Shown here: positions 1 to 7,735 of the stretch, piece after piece
Numbering within the stretch: position 1 is the stretch's first letter
How the letters are laid out: the number at the start of each line of letters is the position of its first letter
From: CAZJOD01 sp964547525
GTDB lineage: Bacteria > Bacillota > Clostridia > JAAYHZ01
Assembly (NCBI GenBank): GCA_964547525.1
Contig: CAZJOD010000043.1
Coordinates: 1-24,697, forward strand
Reading direction: 5' to 3'
Length of the DNA stretch: 24,697 nt
Position numbers and translations under genes: made by a program
Notes under the pieces: model-generated
The model's database searches: none
Seen by the model: only the letters and a program-made list of their open reading frames with translations
What the model was told of the DNA's origin: nothing

Positions 1-1458
1 AAAAAAGAGAGTGTTTTAAGGAAATTACAAAACATAATCTTGTTTTGCTTAATAAGTGCTGTGGTCATATTATGTGTTTCACTGGGAAGAGACCATAAGC
101 ACCTGTTTTTTTTGGTAGTTATAATTATGACTATCGAAAACGGACTAAAGTGGGGGATTTCCGCATCAGCCTTATTTGTTACCATATATACTTTAAGCCA
201 ATTAATGTTAAACGGGAAAGCTTATATAGCTATGGAGACGAATGTGCTATTTGTAATAGAACTTGTTTTAACATCATATATCATCGGCTATTACATAAAA
301 GAAAAAGAAAGTTACATTAACGTATTAAGAAACTTTGCAGAAAAGGACGGTCTTACAGGAGTTTATAATCATAGATATTTGATTTCGTATTTGGAAGAAA
401 AAGCTGAGAGATATCACAAGGACAACGCTCCGTTGGCCTTGATTTTAATAGATATTGATAATTTTAAAACATATAACGAGTACCATGGGCATGTTAAGGG
501 AGATGAAATATTGGTGTCAATGGCAAACCTGTTTTCTAAATACGCTTCTTCCGGTATTGTATGCAGACAAGGGGGAGATGAGTTTGCCATAATCGGGCAG
601 TTTACTGAAAACAGGGCTTTTGCCATAGCAAACGAGATATGTATAGCCGTGCGAACCACAAAATTTTACGGTGAGGAATTTTTGCCTGGTAACAAATTGA
701 CGGTTTCAATCGGTGTTGCGAAAATGAGTGAAGAAACAAAGACTGCGGACGATTTGGTTAAATTTGCCGATATAGCTTTATACAGGGCTAAATTTATGGA
801 TAAAAATCAAGTTAGAAAGTATGAGAACATATTTGAAAACATTGATGAAAGCGATAAATTTAGCAGTGAAATGTTCACGGCTATACGAACATTGATTACT
901 GTTATTAATACCCGGGATGAATTTACATATAATCATATAGAACATGTTGTACTATATGCTAAAGGTTTCGCCAATTGGAAGGGTTATGACGAATATACAA
1001 AAAAAGTATTGGTGTATGCGGCATATATGCATGATATTGGGAAAATCAATATACCTTCACGTGTTTTAATGAAAGATACACCTTTAAATGATGAAGAATT
1101 TCAGATGTTGAGAAAACATCCGGAATGGGGTGCTAATATAATTTCGGAGTTGGGTTACGACCCCGCTATTATACCTATTGTAGTTCAGCATCATGAAAGG
1201 TTTGACGGCACCGGATATCCTTGCGGATTAAAAGGAGAGCAATTAAACAAACTGGCCAGGTTACTAACGGTTATAGACAGTTTTGACGCTATGACAAATA
1301 ACAGACCTTACAAACAAAAATTAAGCTTTGAAAGCGCACTTGCCGAAATAGAAAGATGTAAAGGTACCCAATTTGATCCGGAATTAGCCGATCAATTTAT
1401 GGCATATTTATTGACATCAGGTGAGTATAGAAATAAATTAGCTAATGAGGCTACATAA
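1..1458 (+). CDS. GGDEF / HD-GYP cyclic-di-GMP turnover protein (5' partial)
   Basis: The reading frame is open from base 1 with no stop, so the N terminus lies outside the window and the TTG at 40 is not a reliable start. The visible part begins with hydrophobic membrane segments (about codons 14-85). A diguanylate cyclase domain follows with an intact GGDEF signature (571-585). The C-terminal phosphodiesterase domain has the HD pair (1030-1035), a downstream HH (1189-1194) and the GTGYP signature (about 1207-1221). Members of these families make and hydrolyse cyclic-di-GMP, so this is probably bifunctional or a sensor in which one domain regulates the other. I see no RxxD inhibitory site just before GGDEF. 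The next gene begins 12 bases after the stop, which makes it the leading visible gene of the agrB-containing operon. Confidence 0.93.
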   Translation, partial: KKESVLRKLQNIILFCLISAVVILCVSLGRDHKHLFFLVVIIMTIENGLKWGISASALFVTIYTLSQLMLNGKAYIAMETNVLFVIELVLTSYIIGYYIKEKESYINVLRNFAEKDGLTGVYNHRYLISYLEEKAERYHKDNAPLALILIDIDNFKTYNEYHGHVKGDEILVSMANLFSKYASSGIVCRQGGDEFAIIGQFTENRAFAIANEICIAVRTTKFYGEEFLPGNKLTVSIGVAKMSEETKTADDLVKFADIALYRAKFMDKNQVRKYENIFENIDESDKFSSEMFTAIRTLITVINTRDEFTYNHIEHVVLYAKGFANWKGYDEYTKKVLVYAAYMHDIGKINIPSRVLMKDTPLNDEEFQMLRKHPEWGANIISELGYDPAIIPIVVQHHERFDGTGYPCGLKGEQLNKLARLLTVIDSFDAMTNNRPYKQKLSFESALAEIERCKGTQFDPELADQFMAYLLTSGEYRNKLANEAT

Positions 1459-1470
1459 AAGGAGAAAATA

Positions 1471-2013
1471 TTGTTACCTTTCTTTATTATTGCAATAATT
1501 ATTGCTTGGTTTAAAAAATATAAACCGCTAAATATTTTTAAAACGTATACAATATATCCGTTTATATTTTTTGAGCTGATGTTTTGGGTTATGCAGATTA
1601 TGGCTTCATATGGAATCCAGGAAACCGTCAGGTATGCCGGTATTTTAAAGTTTTGCTTTTTTGCAAGCCTGCTAATACCTATTTTTCATTTCAAACTTTA
1701 TAAACATGCTCTGATCGGAAGCGGACTGGTGTTTGTAGGCAGTATAATGAACAAACTTGTCATGCAAGCTAATAATGGAAAAATGCCTGTATTCTTTTCT
1801 GTGTCAAAAATCACCGGATTTGCAAATGAGGCTATGTTCAACGCACCGGGTTCAATTCATATCATGATGAGTAGCGAAACTAGTCTGAATTTTTTAGGTG
1901 ATATTTTTGATTTTGGTTATTGTGTTATGAGTGTTGGTGATATAATTATGAAGACGTATTTTATAATTATATTTTATCAAATGATAAAAACATTGAATCA
2001 AAATGATATATAA
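1471..2013 (+). CDS. DUF5317-like integral membrane protein
   Basis: This 180-residue polytopic membrane protein starts at TTG 1471, with AAAAGGAG (1457-1464) six bases upstream and no better ATG. The N terminus is strongly hydrophobic (residues 1-13), with further hydrophobic stretches at about 27-45, 55-75 and 80-95. The conserved-looking elements NGKMPV (residues 102-107), LGDIF (142-146) and SVGDII (154-159) match my recollection of the DUF5317 family from Clostridia, whose function is unknown. It lies tightly between the cyclic-di-GMP protein and the AgrC-sensor-like protein, so it is probably co-transcribed and may belong to the same envelope signalling module. The family call is from memory of motifs; membrane location is clear. 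Confidence 0.75.
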   Translation: MLPFFIIAIIIAWFKKYKPLNIFKTYTIYPFIFFELMFWVMQIMASYGIQETVRYAGILKFCFFASLLIPIFHFKLYKHALIGSGLVFVGSIMNKLVMQANNGKMPVFFSVSKITGFANEAMFNAPGSIHIMMSSETSLNFLGDIFDFGYCVMSVGDIIMKTYFIIIFYQMIKTLNQNDI

Positions 2014-2030
2014 AGAAAGAAGGGTTGAAA

Positions 2031-2504
2031 ATGGGAACTAGTATTTTGGAGGTTATTGTAAAAGGTGCACCGGAATCAATTCTGGCTGTGTTATGTGTTT
2101 ATTTTTTCTGTAAGATAAAGCCGGAAAAAGTTCAACTGGCTATAATGTGGACAATTCTAATGCTTATTACTTTCATATCAAAAATAACGTTGGAAGGTTA
2201 CGGTATGAGTCTTTTAATTACTGTTGCGGCAATGGTAGTTTTATTTTATCTGGTAGTCAAAATACCTATGGCAAGAGCAATTAACGGATCACTGCTTTGT
2301 GTTTTATTTTTAATCGTATCCGAAGCGACAAATTTCTTATTTATACAGGTATTCTTCCCTGATAAACTTGAATTAATATTGAGCGACTCTACCACAAGAA
2401 TTATTTATACCATTCCTTCTACAGTATTATTGGCTTTACAGGTTTTTGGCGTTTATTACTTTAATTTTTTAAGAAAGAATAAAAAAGATGTACAAAATAG
2501 CTGA
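2031..2504 (+). CDS. Small polytopic membrane protein resembling an AgrC-type sensor domain without a kinase
   Basis: The protein has 157 residues and about five hydrophobic segments, ending in a short basic tail. ATG 2031 is preferred over TTG 2025 because AGAAGGG (2018-2024) lies six bases before the ATG but abuts the TTG. It resembles the membrane input domain of AgrC/GHKL-type peptide sensors, but no dimerisation or ATPase domain follows: the frame stops after the last membrane helix. Its 3' end overlaps the agrB-like gene by 17 bases, which implies translational coupling and a shared task. It could be a kinase-less peptide receptor, an accessory factor for peptide processing, or something unrelated. 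I base this on topology and context only. Confidence 0.6.
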   Translation: MGTSILEVIVKGAPESILAVLCVYFFCKIKPEKVQLAIMWTILMLITFISKITLEGYGMSLLITVAAMVVLFYLVVKIPMARAINGSLLCVLFLIVSEATNFLFIQVFFPDKLELILSDSTTRIIYTIPSTVLLALQVFGVYYFNFLRKNKKDVQNS

Positions 2505-3102
2505 GTATTTGGGTGCGAAAATTGCTGATGCATTACATTACGATGACGAACAAAAAGCTGTTATTACATACGGATTACTTGCTATTATACAGTTTTTTAT
2601 TGTAATCACACTCATCATTGTTTTTTCCGCGATTTTAGGTACTGTTGTGGCATCTTTGATATTAAGTTTCTCGGTTAGCATTTTGAGGGTTAATGCAGGT
2701 GGAGCTCATTTGTCATCTATCGGGATTTGCAGCTTGATAGGGGTCATAATAAGTGTTATTATGCCTACAGTTTTTAATATGTTAAATGTTAACGAAATAA
2801 TATCACCTGTAATGTATTTGATTTGTAACATAATTCTTGTTTTATCATTATGGGTTATTTTGTTAAAAGCTCCTGTTGATACTCCTAACAAACCGATAGT
2901 ATCGGAAACAAAGAGAAAAAGATTAAAGAAACGTTCTATCACAGTTGTTATACTGTATTTCGCAGTGGTAAATCTATTTATATATTTTGGGTTTAATATT
3001 TATGCTTTTTGCTTAATTTTCGGATTGACCTGGCAGTCATTTACAATGCTGCGTGTGGGACATACTTTTTTAAATTTTTTTGAGCTACGTTTAAAGAAGT
3101 AG
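2488..3102 (+). CDS. agrB: AgrB-type cysteine endopeptidase (accessory gene regulator B family)
   Basis: This is a 204-residue integral membrane protein, the usual AgrB length. The family signature is intact: R67, GG at 71-72, catalytic His74 and catalytic Cys81 exactly seven residues later, as in characterised AgrB proteases. About four to five hydrophobic segments follow, with a basic loop (about residues 141-149). AgrB proteins cleave the C-terminal part of an AgrD propeptide and form the thiolactone ring of a signalling peptide at the membrane. The start at 2488 overlaps the preceding gene and has only a weak purine-rich RBS, fitting coupled translation. No AgrD-like propeptide is visible in the 42-base gap downstream or in the gaps between upstream genes, so the substrate is unidentified. 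Confidence 0.88.
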   Translation: MYKIAEYLGAKIADALHYDDEQKAVITYGLLAIIQFFIVITLIIVFSAILGTVVASLILSFSVSILRVNAGGAHLSSIGICSLIGVIISVIMPTVFNMLNVNEIISPVMYLICNIILVLSLWVILLKAPVDTPNKPIVSETKRKRLKKRSITVVILYFAVVNLFIYFGFNIYAFCLIFGLTWQSFTMLRVGHTFLNFFELRLKK

Positions 3103-3144
3103 GTTAGGTACCGGGATAATATTAAGATACAAGGGGGAAATTTT

Positions 3145-4263
3145 GTGAGTTTTATAAAATTTGAGGTTAATGCGGGAGTCCATAACCGCAAATTTTGTCC
3201 TATAAAATTTGAATTGGATAAAAATGAAATATTAAATATAAACGATTTTTCTAATTTGGTAATGATTGATGATACTAATAAACCGATTCCTGTACAATGT
3301 GTCGATGTAGGAGATACTGTCGATATTTTTTGGATAATCGATGATTTGGCTGCAGGTACAACAAGACGATACGAACTGTGTGATAGATGTGCACAAGAAT
3401 TCTCATCGGAGGTTGTTCCTGTGAACGGGGAAAATAAAATTGATATAAATATAGATGGTAAGTACTTTACATCATATGTTTTTGATCCTTTATTAGCAAA
3501 ACCTTATCTGGGTCCTGTAATAGCATCCGGCGGGAGCTCCTATACAAGATTGGAGTTTGACATAAAAGAGCATCCTCATCATCGTTCGGTATGGGTGGCT
3601 ATCGGTGATGTAAACGGTGTTGATTTTTGGAATGAACCTAAAGGAACTTATGGCAAACAAAAACAATTAAGTATCACACATACCGAATCCGGAACAGTAA
3701 AAACCGAGATAAATGCGAAAAATGTTTGGACCGATTTTAATAATAACCCTTTGTTAAACGAAACTAGAAAAATAACTTTCTATAATATTAGGCCTGATAA
3801 AACATATATTGATATGGATATTGTTTTTAATGCAGCTTACGGAAAGGTAGTGTTCGGACCTACAAAAGAGGCGGGACCGTTAGGTGTCAGAGTGGCTGAG
3901 TCAATGAAGGTAAATAACGGAGGGATAATGGTAAATTCGTATGGAGCGGTCGGCGAAGATGAATGCTGGGGTAAAAGAGCAAATTGGTGTGATTACCATG
4001 GGGTGTCAGGTGAGAATAGATTGGGAATAGCAGTGTTTGATCACCCGGATAATGAAAATTACCCGACATATTGGCACATTAGAAATTACGGCTTACTGGC
4101 TCCTAACAATTTTTATTTTACAGGAAGTAGAGTGTTGGAAAAAGATGAAGTTTTAAGGTATAGATACAGGATATATTTTCATAACAATGATACGACAGAT
4201 GCTTTTGTGTCCGAACGTTATCATGATTATATTAATCCACCTTTAGTAAAAAAAATTATATAG
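3145..4263 (+). CDS. DUF6807 (PmoA-like) family protein
   Basis: The gene encodes 372 residues and starts at GTG 3145, with a GGGGG-type RBS at about 3132-3136. The middle of the protein carries the motif HPHHRSVW, followed by VNGVDFW (about residues 148-170), characteristic of the family annotated as DUF6807 or methane-oxygenase-PmoA-like. In gut and marine bacteria this family commonly sits in carbohydrate or glycosaminoglycan degradation clusters; the reaction is not established. No signal peptide is visible, so it is probably cytoplasmic. It lies 42 bases after the agrB-like gene on the same strand, with no terminator between, so read-through from the signalling genes is plausible. The naming after PmoA does not imply methane oxidation. 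Confidence 0.8.
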   Translation: MSFIKFEVNAGVHNRKFCPIKFELDKNEILNINDFSNLVMIDDTNKPIPVQCVDVGDTVDIFWIIDDLAAGTTRRYELCDRCAQEFSSEVVPVNGENKIDINIDGKYFTSYVFDPLLAKPYLGPVIASGGSSYTRLEFDIKEHPHHRSVWVAIGDVNGVDFWNEPKGTYGKQKQLSITHTESGTVKTEINAKNVWTDFNNNPLLNETRKITFYNIRPDKTYIDMDIVFNAAYGKVVFGPTKEAGPLGVRVAESMKVNNGGIMVNSYGAVGEDECWGKRANWCDYHGVSGENRLGIAVFDHPDNENYPTYWHIRNYGLLAPNNFYFTGSRVLEKDEVLRYRYRIYFHNNDTTDAFVSERYHDYINPPLVKKII

Positions 4264-4296
4264 AATCTAAGAAAAATAATATCTCATTTTAGCAAT

Positions 4297-4342
4297 AAAA
4301 AAGGTATGGAGTATAACTTGCTGAAAACTCCATACCTTTTAT
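4297..4342. terminator. Bidirectional intrinsic terminator between convergent genes
   Basis: A perfect 14-bp stem (4299-4312 with 4327-4340) with a 14-base loop is flanked by an A-tract on the left and a T-tract on the right, and pairing continues imperfectly further outwards. It can therefore stop transcription from both the DUF6807 gene (plus) and the lyase gene (minus). Confidence 0.92.
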
Positions 4343-4350
4343 TTGCTAAT

Positions 4351-7065
4351 TTAGCTGAACACGGTATAATTGTCAAATCGCCAGGAGTGCCCTCCGGTAA
4401 ATGCGAATCCTTCGGATTCATCGTTCCATGTAGTGATTTTAACAAGACTACCTTCTTGTGTCACTTTTAAGACCGGGTATCCTGTTCTTTTTTCAGTATC
4501 TTCCACGTAAACGGTTTGTCCGACCCACCCGTCAGTGTCTTTTATAGATAGATTGATATAAAAGCCGTTATCATCAAATTTAACGATTTTTCCGGTCTGT
4601 GTATATCGGTCGGTGGTCCATTTTTTATCATTGACGAAAAGAGTTGTGCCCCCGTATATCACTACAGATTCATTATTATTAAAGCTTTTAATGACAGCTA
4701 ACGTTCCGTCAAATGTTATATCACCAATGGATGTTTTTATAGTAGATAGTGCCGCATCAAACTTATAAATAATTAAATCTTTACTTCCGGAATCCAATGT
4801 AACTTCGAGAACATAGAAATCGTCATTGCCACCTAATTTTGAGAAAGAAGCTACAGGTGATTTACCCGACGACGAACCAAACAGAGATATAAATGTGTAA
4901 GCTGATTCTCCTTCATGCCTTCTCATCAAGTAAGGTAAGGTGGTACCAACATCGGTTGTTCCACGCTGACCCCATCCTTCGGCCAGTATAATTTTTTCAT
5001 TTTCTATGGCGCAATCCGGAATCCGAATAGTAAAAATATCGTCTTCCTTGCCTTTCCAGCAAATACTCATGTCATTAACAGGCTTTAAAAATAAAGGATT
5101 TTCTAACAAATAAGGCATTTTCATATCATATTTTTCAGTGTTAGTGTTTTTTAGTGTATAGTTATGTGAAGGACCGTGTAATATATAATCTTGCAGCTTT
5201 CCACCTTGTACCCGGAACAAGTCGATAATATAATGGATTTTGTCGGTATGTTCAATTAAAATAGCCGCTCTTCTGTAAATATCTGCTTGGTTATAGGCAT
5301 TTGAAGAAGCGTCAATCAATTTGACTTTCGGTAAAATGGCATAATGATGAAGGTTTCCACCTCTTCCTTGCTTTATCTGATCTTGTTCATCTATAACCGT
5401 TAAGTTGTGTGCGGGTGTTCGCACGGTCATATGTTTTTCGGGCTGATCCCATAAATAGCCCAAGTCGGATAACCATTCATTATTGTTCCACGAATAGAAT
5501 ATGTTTAAACTGTCCAAGTGATGATGGATGCCCCAATCGGTGGCATATAGAATAAAAGTACCTTTATCGTTTTTGTCACCTATTCTTAAATATCCTTGAC
5601 GAAAATCCGGGAAAAAATTGTCCCTGAATAATAATTTATCATTTTCTTGCTTTTCCTTGTTATCGGATATCACATGATATATACTCCTTCTTTTTGAATC
5701 AATGTCTGTGGAATTTAGAAGGAGTGCCTTGTATTCAGTTTTTTTAAAACGATATGCCAATATCTTTACGAATAAAGTCGACAATTGTGAATTTAATCTG
5801 GAGTCTGCACTTGCAGGATACTTTAAATCCTGATTTAAAGTGTCATACATTGCCTTCCACACGGCATGGTATTTGTTCCACCCGTATACTTTTATAGGAT
5901 CTTCTTTTCCGTTTATACCTCTATACCCTTCTAATAATTCGGCGGCTATCCACATTGAGTTCATGACCATCATACTGTAGCTTGCAGATTCAGACGTGCT
6001 ACCGTCTTTAAGATACCATTGTTCAACGATTTTATAAAAACCTTCTTTACCATAATCTATATATTCTTCAACTCCTGTAAGCATACCTACCGCCATTGCA
6101 GCGAAGCGGTTACTACAGGATTTATTATTTAGTCTTGTATCATTAACAACCAATGAAATTCCTTCCAGCAAAATATCTTGTTCAATTTTCTGCTTTTGTT
6201 CTTCGGTAAGCAAAGCAACTCCTTCATCGGATTTTAAATCGGCAATCATTGAATATGTGATACAAACCGGCAGCAAAAAGCCTCCTCCTTCTTGTCCTGA
6301 AGCAGTAGCTCTTCCTAAACCCCAATAGCCCACATGCAGTTCGTGCACAGGTTCATTTGGCGGTAGACATGTTCGTGGATAAGGTAAATTAAACGGATCA
6401 AGGCCTACCAATTTTGGATCCATGTCCGCTATATCACCGTACATGCCATGTGCAAGCCAATAGGGATATACTTCGGCAAAACGAAGCAATATATCGGCGG
6501 ATTTTTTTGCATAATCAAAATTACCGGTTAAATGGTATAAAAAAGCGAGATTATAAGCAGCTTCGGTCATGTATAGAACCTTATAATATCTGACTTTCCC
6601 GCTAAAACTCGCAAACATGGTATATTTATTATATAGTATGGATTTTCCGGTATAGTATGTAAATCGTTGTGGTTTTCCCCAATATGTCTCAAGAACGCCT
6701 GTCTCCGGATATTTCTCGTTTGGAAATGTGGTTTTTGTAACCTCATCTATTATTACGTCGGGATTTTTTGGATCCCAGTTCCATAAACCGTGCGGAACTC
6801 CAAAATCATGTTCAGGAGAAAGATTCATATGACAAGGTCCCGGTGTGGTATCCTCAATCATTTTTATAAGATATGCTTTATCGGTATCGATCAAGTGCCC
6901 GTAATTCTCTTCTAGATTTCTGCATAGAGACGTTAATTCGGAGTCGCCATTTAAAAATCTTTCACGAGCCGATCCCAGTACCCCTTCCTTGTAAAAATAA
7001 CCTTTCAGGTTTATTTTACCTCTGTTTTTTTTCCATTGCCTTACTGAGGTTTCAAAATCAATCAT
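4351..7065 (-). CDS. Heparinase II/III-like polysaccharide lyase (904 aa)
   Basis: The N-terminal half looks like the alpha-helical toroid of alginate-lyase/heparinase-type lyases. It includes an NNKSCSNR segment (313-320) and DGSTSESASYS (354-364), whose tyrosine lies where the catalytic Tyr is expected. The C-terminal beta-sandwich carries the heparinase II/III signature region: HHH at 514-516 with D518, then PAHNLTV (551-557) with H553. Such enzymes cleave uronic-acid-containing polysaccharides by beta-elimination; the substrate (heparan, chondroitin, ulvan, alginate or other) cannot be told from sequence. No signal peptide is visible, suggesting action on imported oligosaccharides. ATG 7065 has GAGGGG nine bases upstream (7075-7080). 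The gene has its own promoter and ends 9 bases from the shared terminator. Confidence 0.88.
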   Translation of the reverse strand: MIDFETSVRQWKKNRGKINLKGYFYKEGVLGSARERFLNGDSELTSLCRNLEENYGHLIDTDKAYLIKMIEDTTPGPCHMNLSPEHDFGVPHGLWNWDPKNPDVIIDEVTKTTFPNEKYPETGVLETYWGKPQRFTYYTGKSILYNKYTMFASFSGKVRYYKVLYMTEAAYNLAFLYHLTGNFDYAKKSADILLRFAEVYPYWLAHGMYGDIADMDPKLVGLDPFNLPYPRTCLPPNEPVHELHVGYWGLGRATASGQEGGGFLLPVCITYSMIADLKSDEGVALLTEEQKQKIEQDILLEGISLVVNDTRLNNKSCSNRFAAMAVGMLTGVEEYIDYGKEGFYKIVEQWYLKDGSTSESASYSMMVMNSMWIAAELLEGYRGINGKEDPIKVYGWNKYHAVWKAMYDTLNQDLKYPASADSRLNSQLSTLFVKILAYRFKKTEYKALLLNSTDIDSKRRSIYHVISDNKEKQENDKLLFRDNFFPDFRQGYLRIGDKNDKGTFILYATDWGIHHHLDSLNIFYSWNNNEWLSDLGYLWDQPEKHMTVRTPAHNLTVIDEQDQIKQGRGGNLHHYAILPKVKLIDASSNAYNQADIYRRAAILIEHTDKIHYIIDLFRVQGGKLQDYILHGPSHNYTLKNTNTEKYDMKMPYLLENPLFLKPVNDMSICWKGKEDDIFTIRIPDCAIENEKIILAEGWGQRGTTDVGTTLPYLMRRHEGESAYTFISLFGSSSGKSPVASFSKLGGNDDFYVLEVTLDSGSKDLIIYKFDAALSTIKTSIGDITFDGTLAVIKSFNNNESVVIYGGTTLFVNDKKWTTDRYTQTGKIVKFDDNGFYINLSIKDTDGWVGQTVYVEDTEKRTGYPVLKVTQEGSLVKITTWNDESEGFAFTGGHSWRFDNYTVFS

Positions 7066-7108
7066 CTTATCATGCCCCTCTTTCCAAAAGGTAATTTGTA
7101 TATCAGAC

Positions 7109-7139
7109 AGTATAGCATATTTTAATATATACTCGTCAA
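7109..7139 (-). promoter_or_regulatory. Candidate sigma-A promoter of the 904-aa lyase
   Basis: Reading the minus strand, TTGACG (7134-7139) is followed 19 bases later by TATACT (7109-7114). The spacing is slightly long. The RBS and ATG 7065 follow about 35 bases downstream. Confidence 0.6.
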
Positions 7140-7196
7140 AATTTTTAAGTATATATTCTTAATTATTACAAATAGTATCATAATAGTAGTAATTAA

Positions 7197-7226
7197 TTGT
7201 TATAAAAATAAAATCATATATATGAT
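7197..7226 (+). promoter_or_regulatory. Candidate promoter for leader A and the 94-aa protein
   Basis: TTGTTA (7197-7202) is followed after 18 bases by TATGAT (7221-7226); the overlapping TATATA (7217-7222) is an alternative -10. Transcription would start at about 7230-7234, exactly where the duplicated leader element begins. The ATG at 7222 falls inside this promoter and is not a real start codon. Confidence 0.5.
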
Positions 7227-7229
7227 TTC

Positions 7230-7319
7230 ATTGCAAGAACCATTTTCTGTGAATCACAGTATACCGAGACTGCTTTGTTCATTGAAAATACCTTCAACTA
7301 TAGAGTTTTTTGCAGTAGA
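7230..7319 (+). ncRNA. Leader element A: candidate structured 5'-UTR RNA, copy 1 of 2
   Basis: This segment aligns along its length with 13998-14083. Shared blocks are TTCAYTGCAA at the start, CTGTGAA (7247-7253), CCGA (7264-7267), GCTTTGT (7272-7278), AAATACC (7286-7292) and TGCAGTAGA (7311-7319). The ends pair: 7230-7239 with 7307-7316 gives a 10-bp closing stem with two G-T wobbles. A hairpin CTGTG/CACAG (7247-7259) is possible inside. The element sits between a promoter-like sequence and the RBS of the 94-aa gene at 7347-7353. I recognise none of the riboswitch cores I know in it. It is inferred to be a cis-regulatory RNA; a coding or DNA-level role is not excluded. Confidence 0.55.
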
Positions 7320-7359
7320 ATCATATATTGTTTCAAATTTTACTTTAAAGAGGTGTTTT

Positions 7360-7644
7360 GTGGATAAGTTATTTATAGAAACTGAAAACGGTAGGATAGA
7401 GTTAGATGATGAAATTATAAAAAAATATAAAATTAAACCGGGAACACGTTCCCCTTTTAAAGGATATCGAATAATCGGTGCAAATGGCGAGTATAAAAAT
7501 GAAGAAAAAGCAAATGCCGATTTAAGTGATAATAAGGATCACAATCCTGATGAAGAAGACGGTTTAGTGGAAATGGACAATGATATCGTTTTGTCTACAT
7601 CAGAGATGCTTGATATAGCCGAAGGCACAGACTCAAATATTTGA
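7360..7644 (+). CDS. Small acidic protein of unknown function (94 aa)
   Basis: GTG 7360 is the chosen start: AAAGAGG (7347-7353) lies six bases upstream. The longer open frame from 7222 would place its first codon in the promoter and translate the leader element. The product is very acidic, especially in its second half (runs of D and E around residues 50-75). The N-terminal part contains ELDDEIIKKYKIKPGT followed by FKGYRI, a compact segment reminiscent of small beta-rich domains that I cannot assign to a family. There is no signal peptide or membrane segment. It precedes the amidase-domain gene by about 90 bases on the same strand and may be co-transcribed. The striking feature is the structured leader in front of it. 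Confidence 0.7.
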   Translation: MDKLFIETENGRIELDDEIIKKYKIKPGTRSPFKGYRIIGANGEYKNEEKANADLSDNKDHNPDEEDGLVEMDNDIVLSTSEMLDIAEGTDSNI

Positions 7645-7735
7645 TTTTATAAATTTAAGATTTTATTCTAAAATATATAATTAATCCGATTTACTTGTCA
7701 TATTTATTGTATGAGCATGTATTTATTGAGGAGTT

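Noticed and set aside
3103..3144. agrD-like propeptide directly after agrB
   Set aside because: The gap holds no open frame with the N-terminal helix, central Cys and acidic tail. No such frame was found in the other gaps either.
7222..7359. N-terminal extension of the 94-aa gene from ATG 7222
   Set aside because: The ATG lies inside promoter-like sequence, has no RBS, and the translated part coincides with an element conserved at DNA level at 13998-14083 in a different coding context. GTG 7360 has a well-spaced AAAGAGG.
7690..7730. Sporulation sigma-E-type promoter before the amidase-domain gene
   Set aside because: TCATATT and CATGTAT occur at roughly suitable spacing, but this AT-rich DNA gives such matches by chance and the -10 is imperfect.
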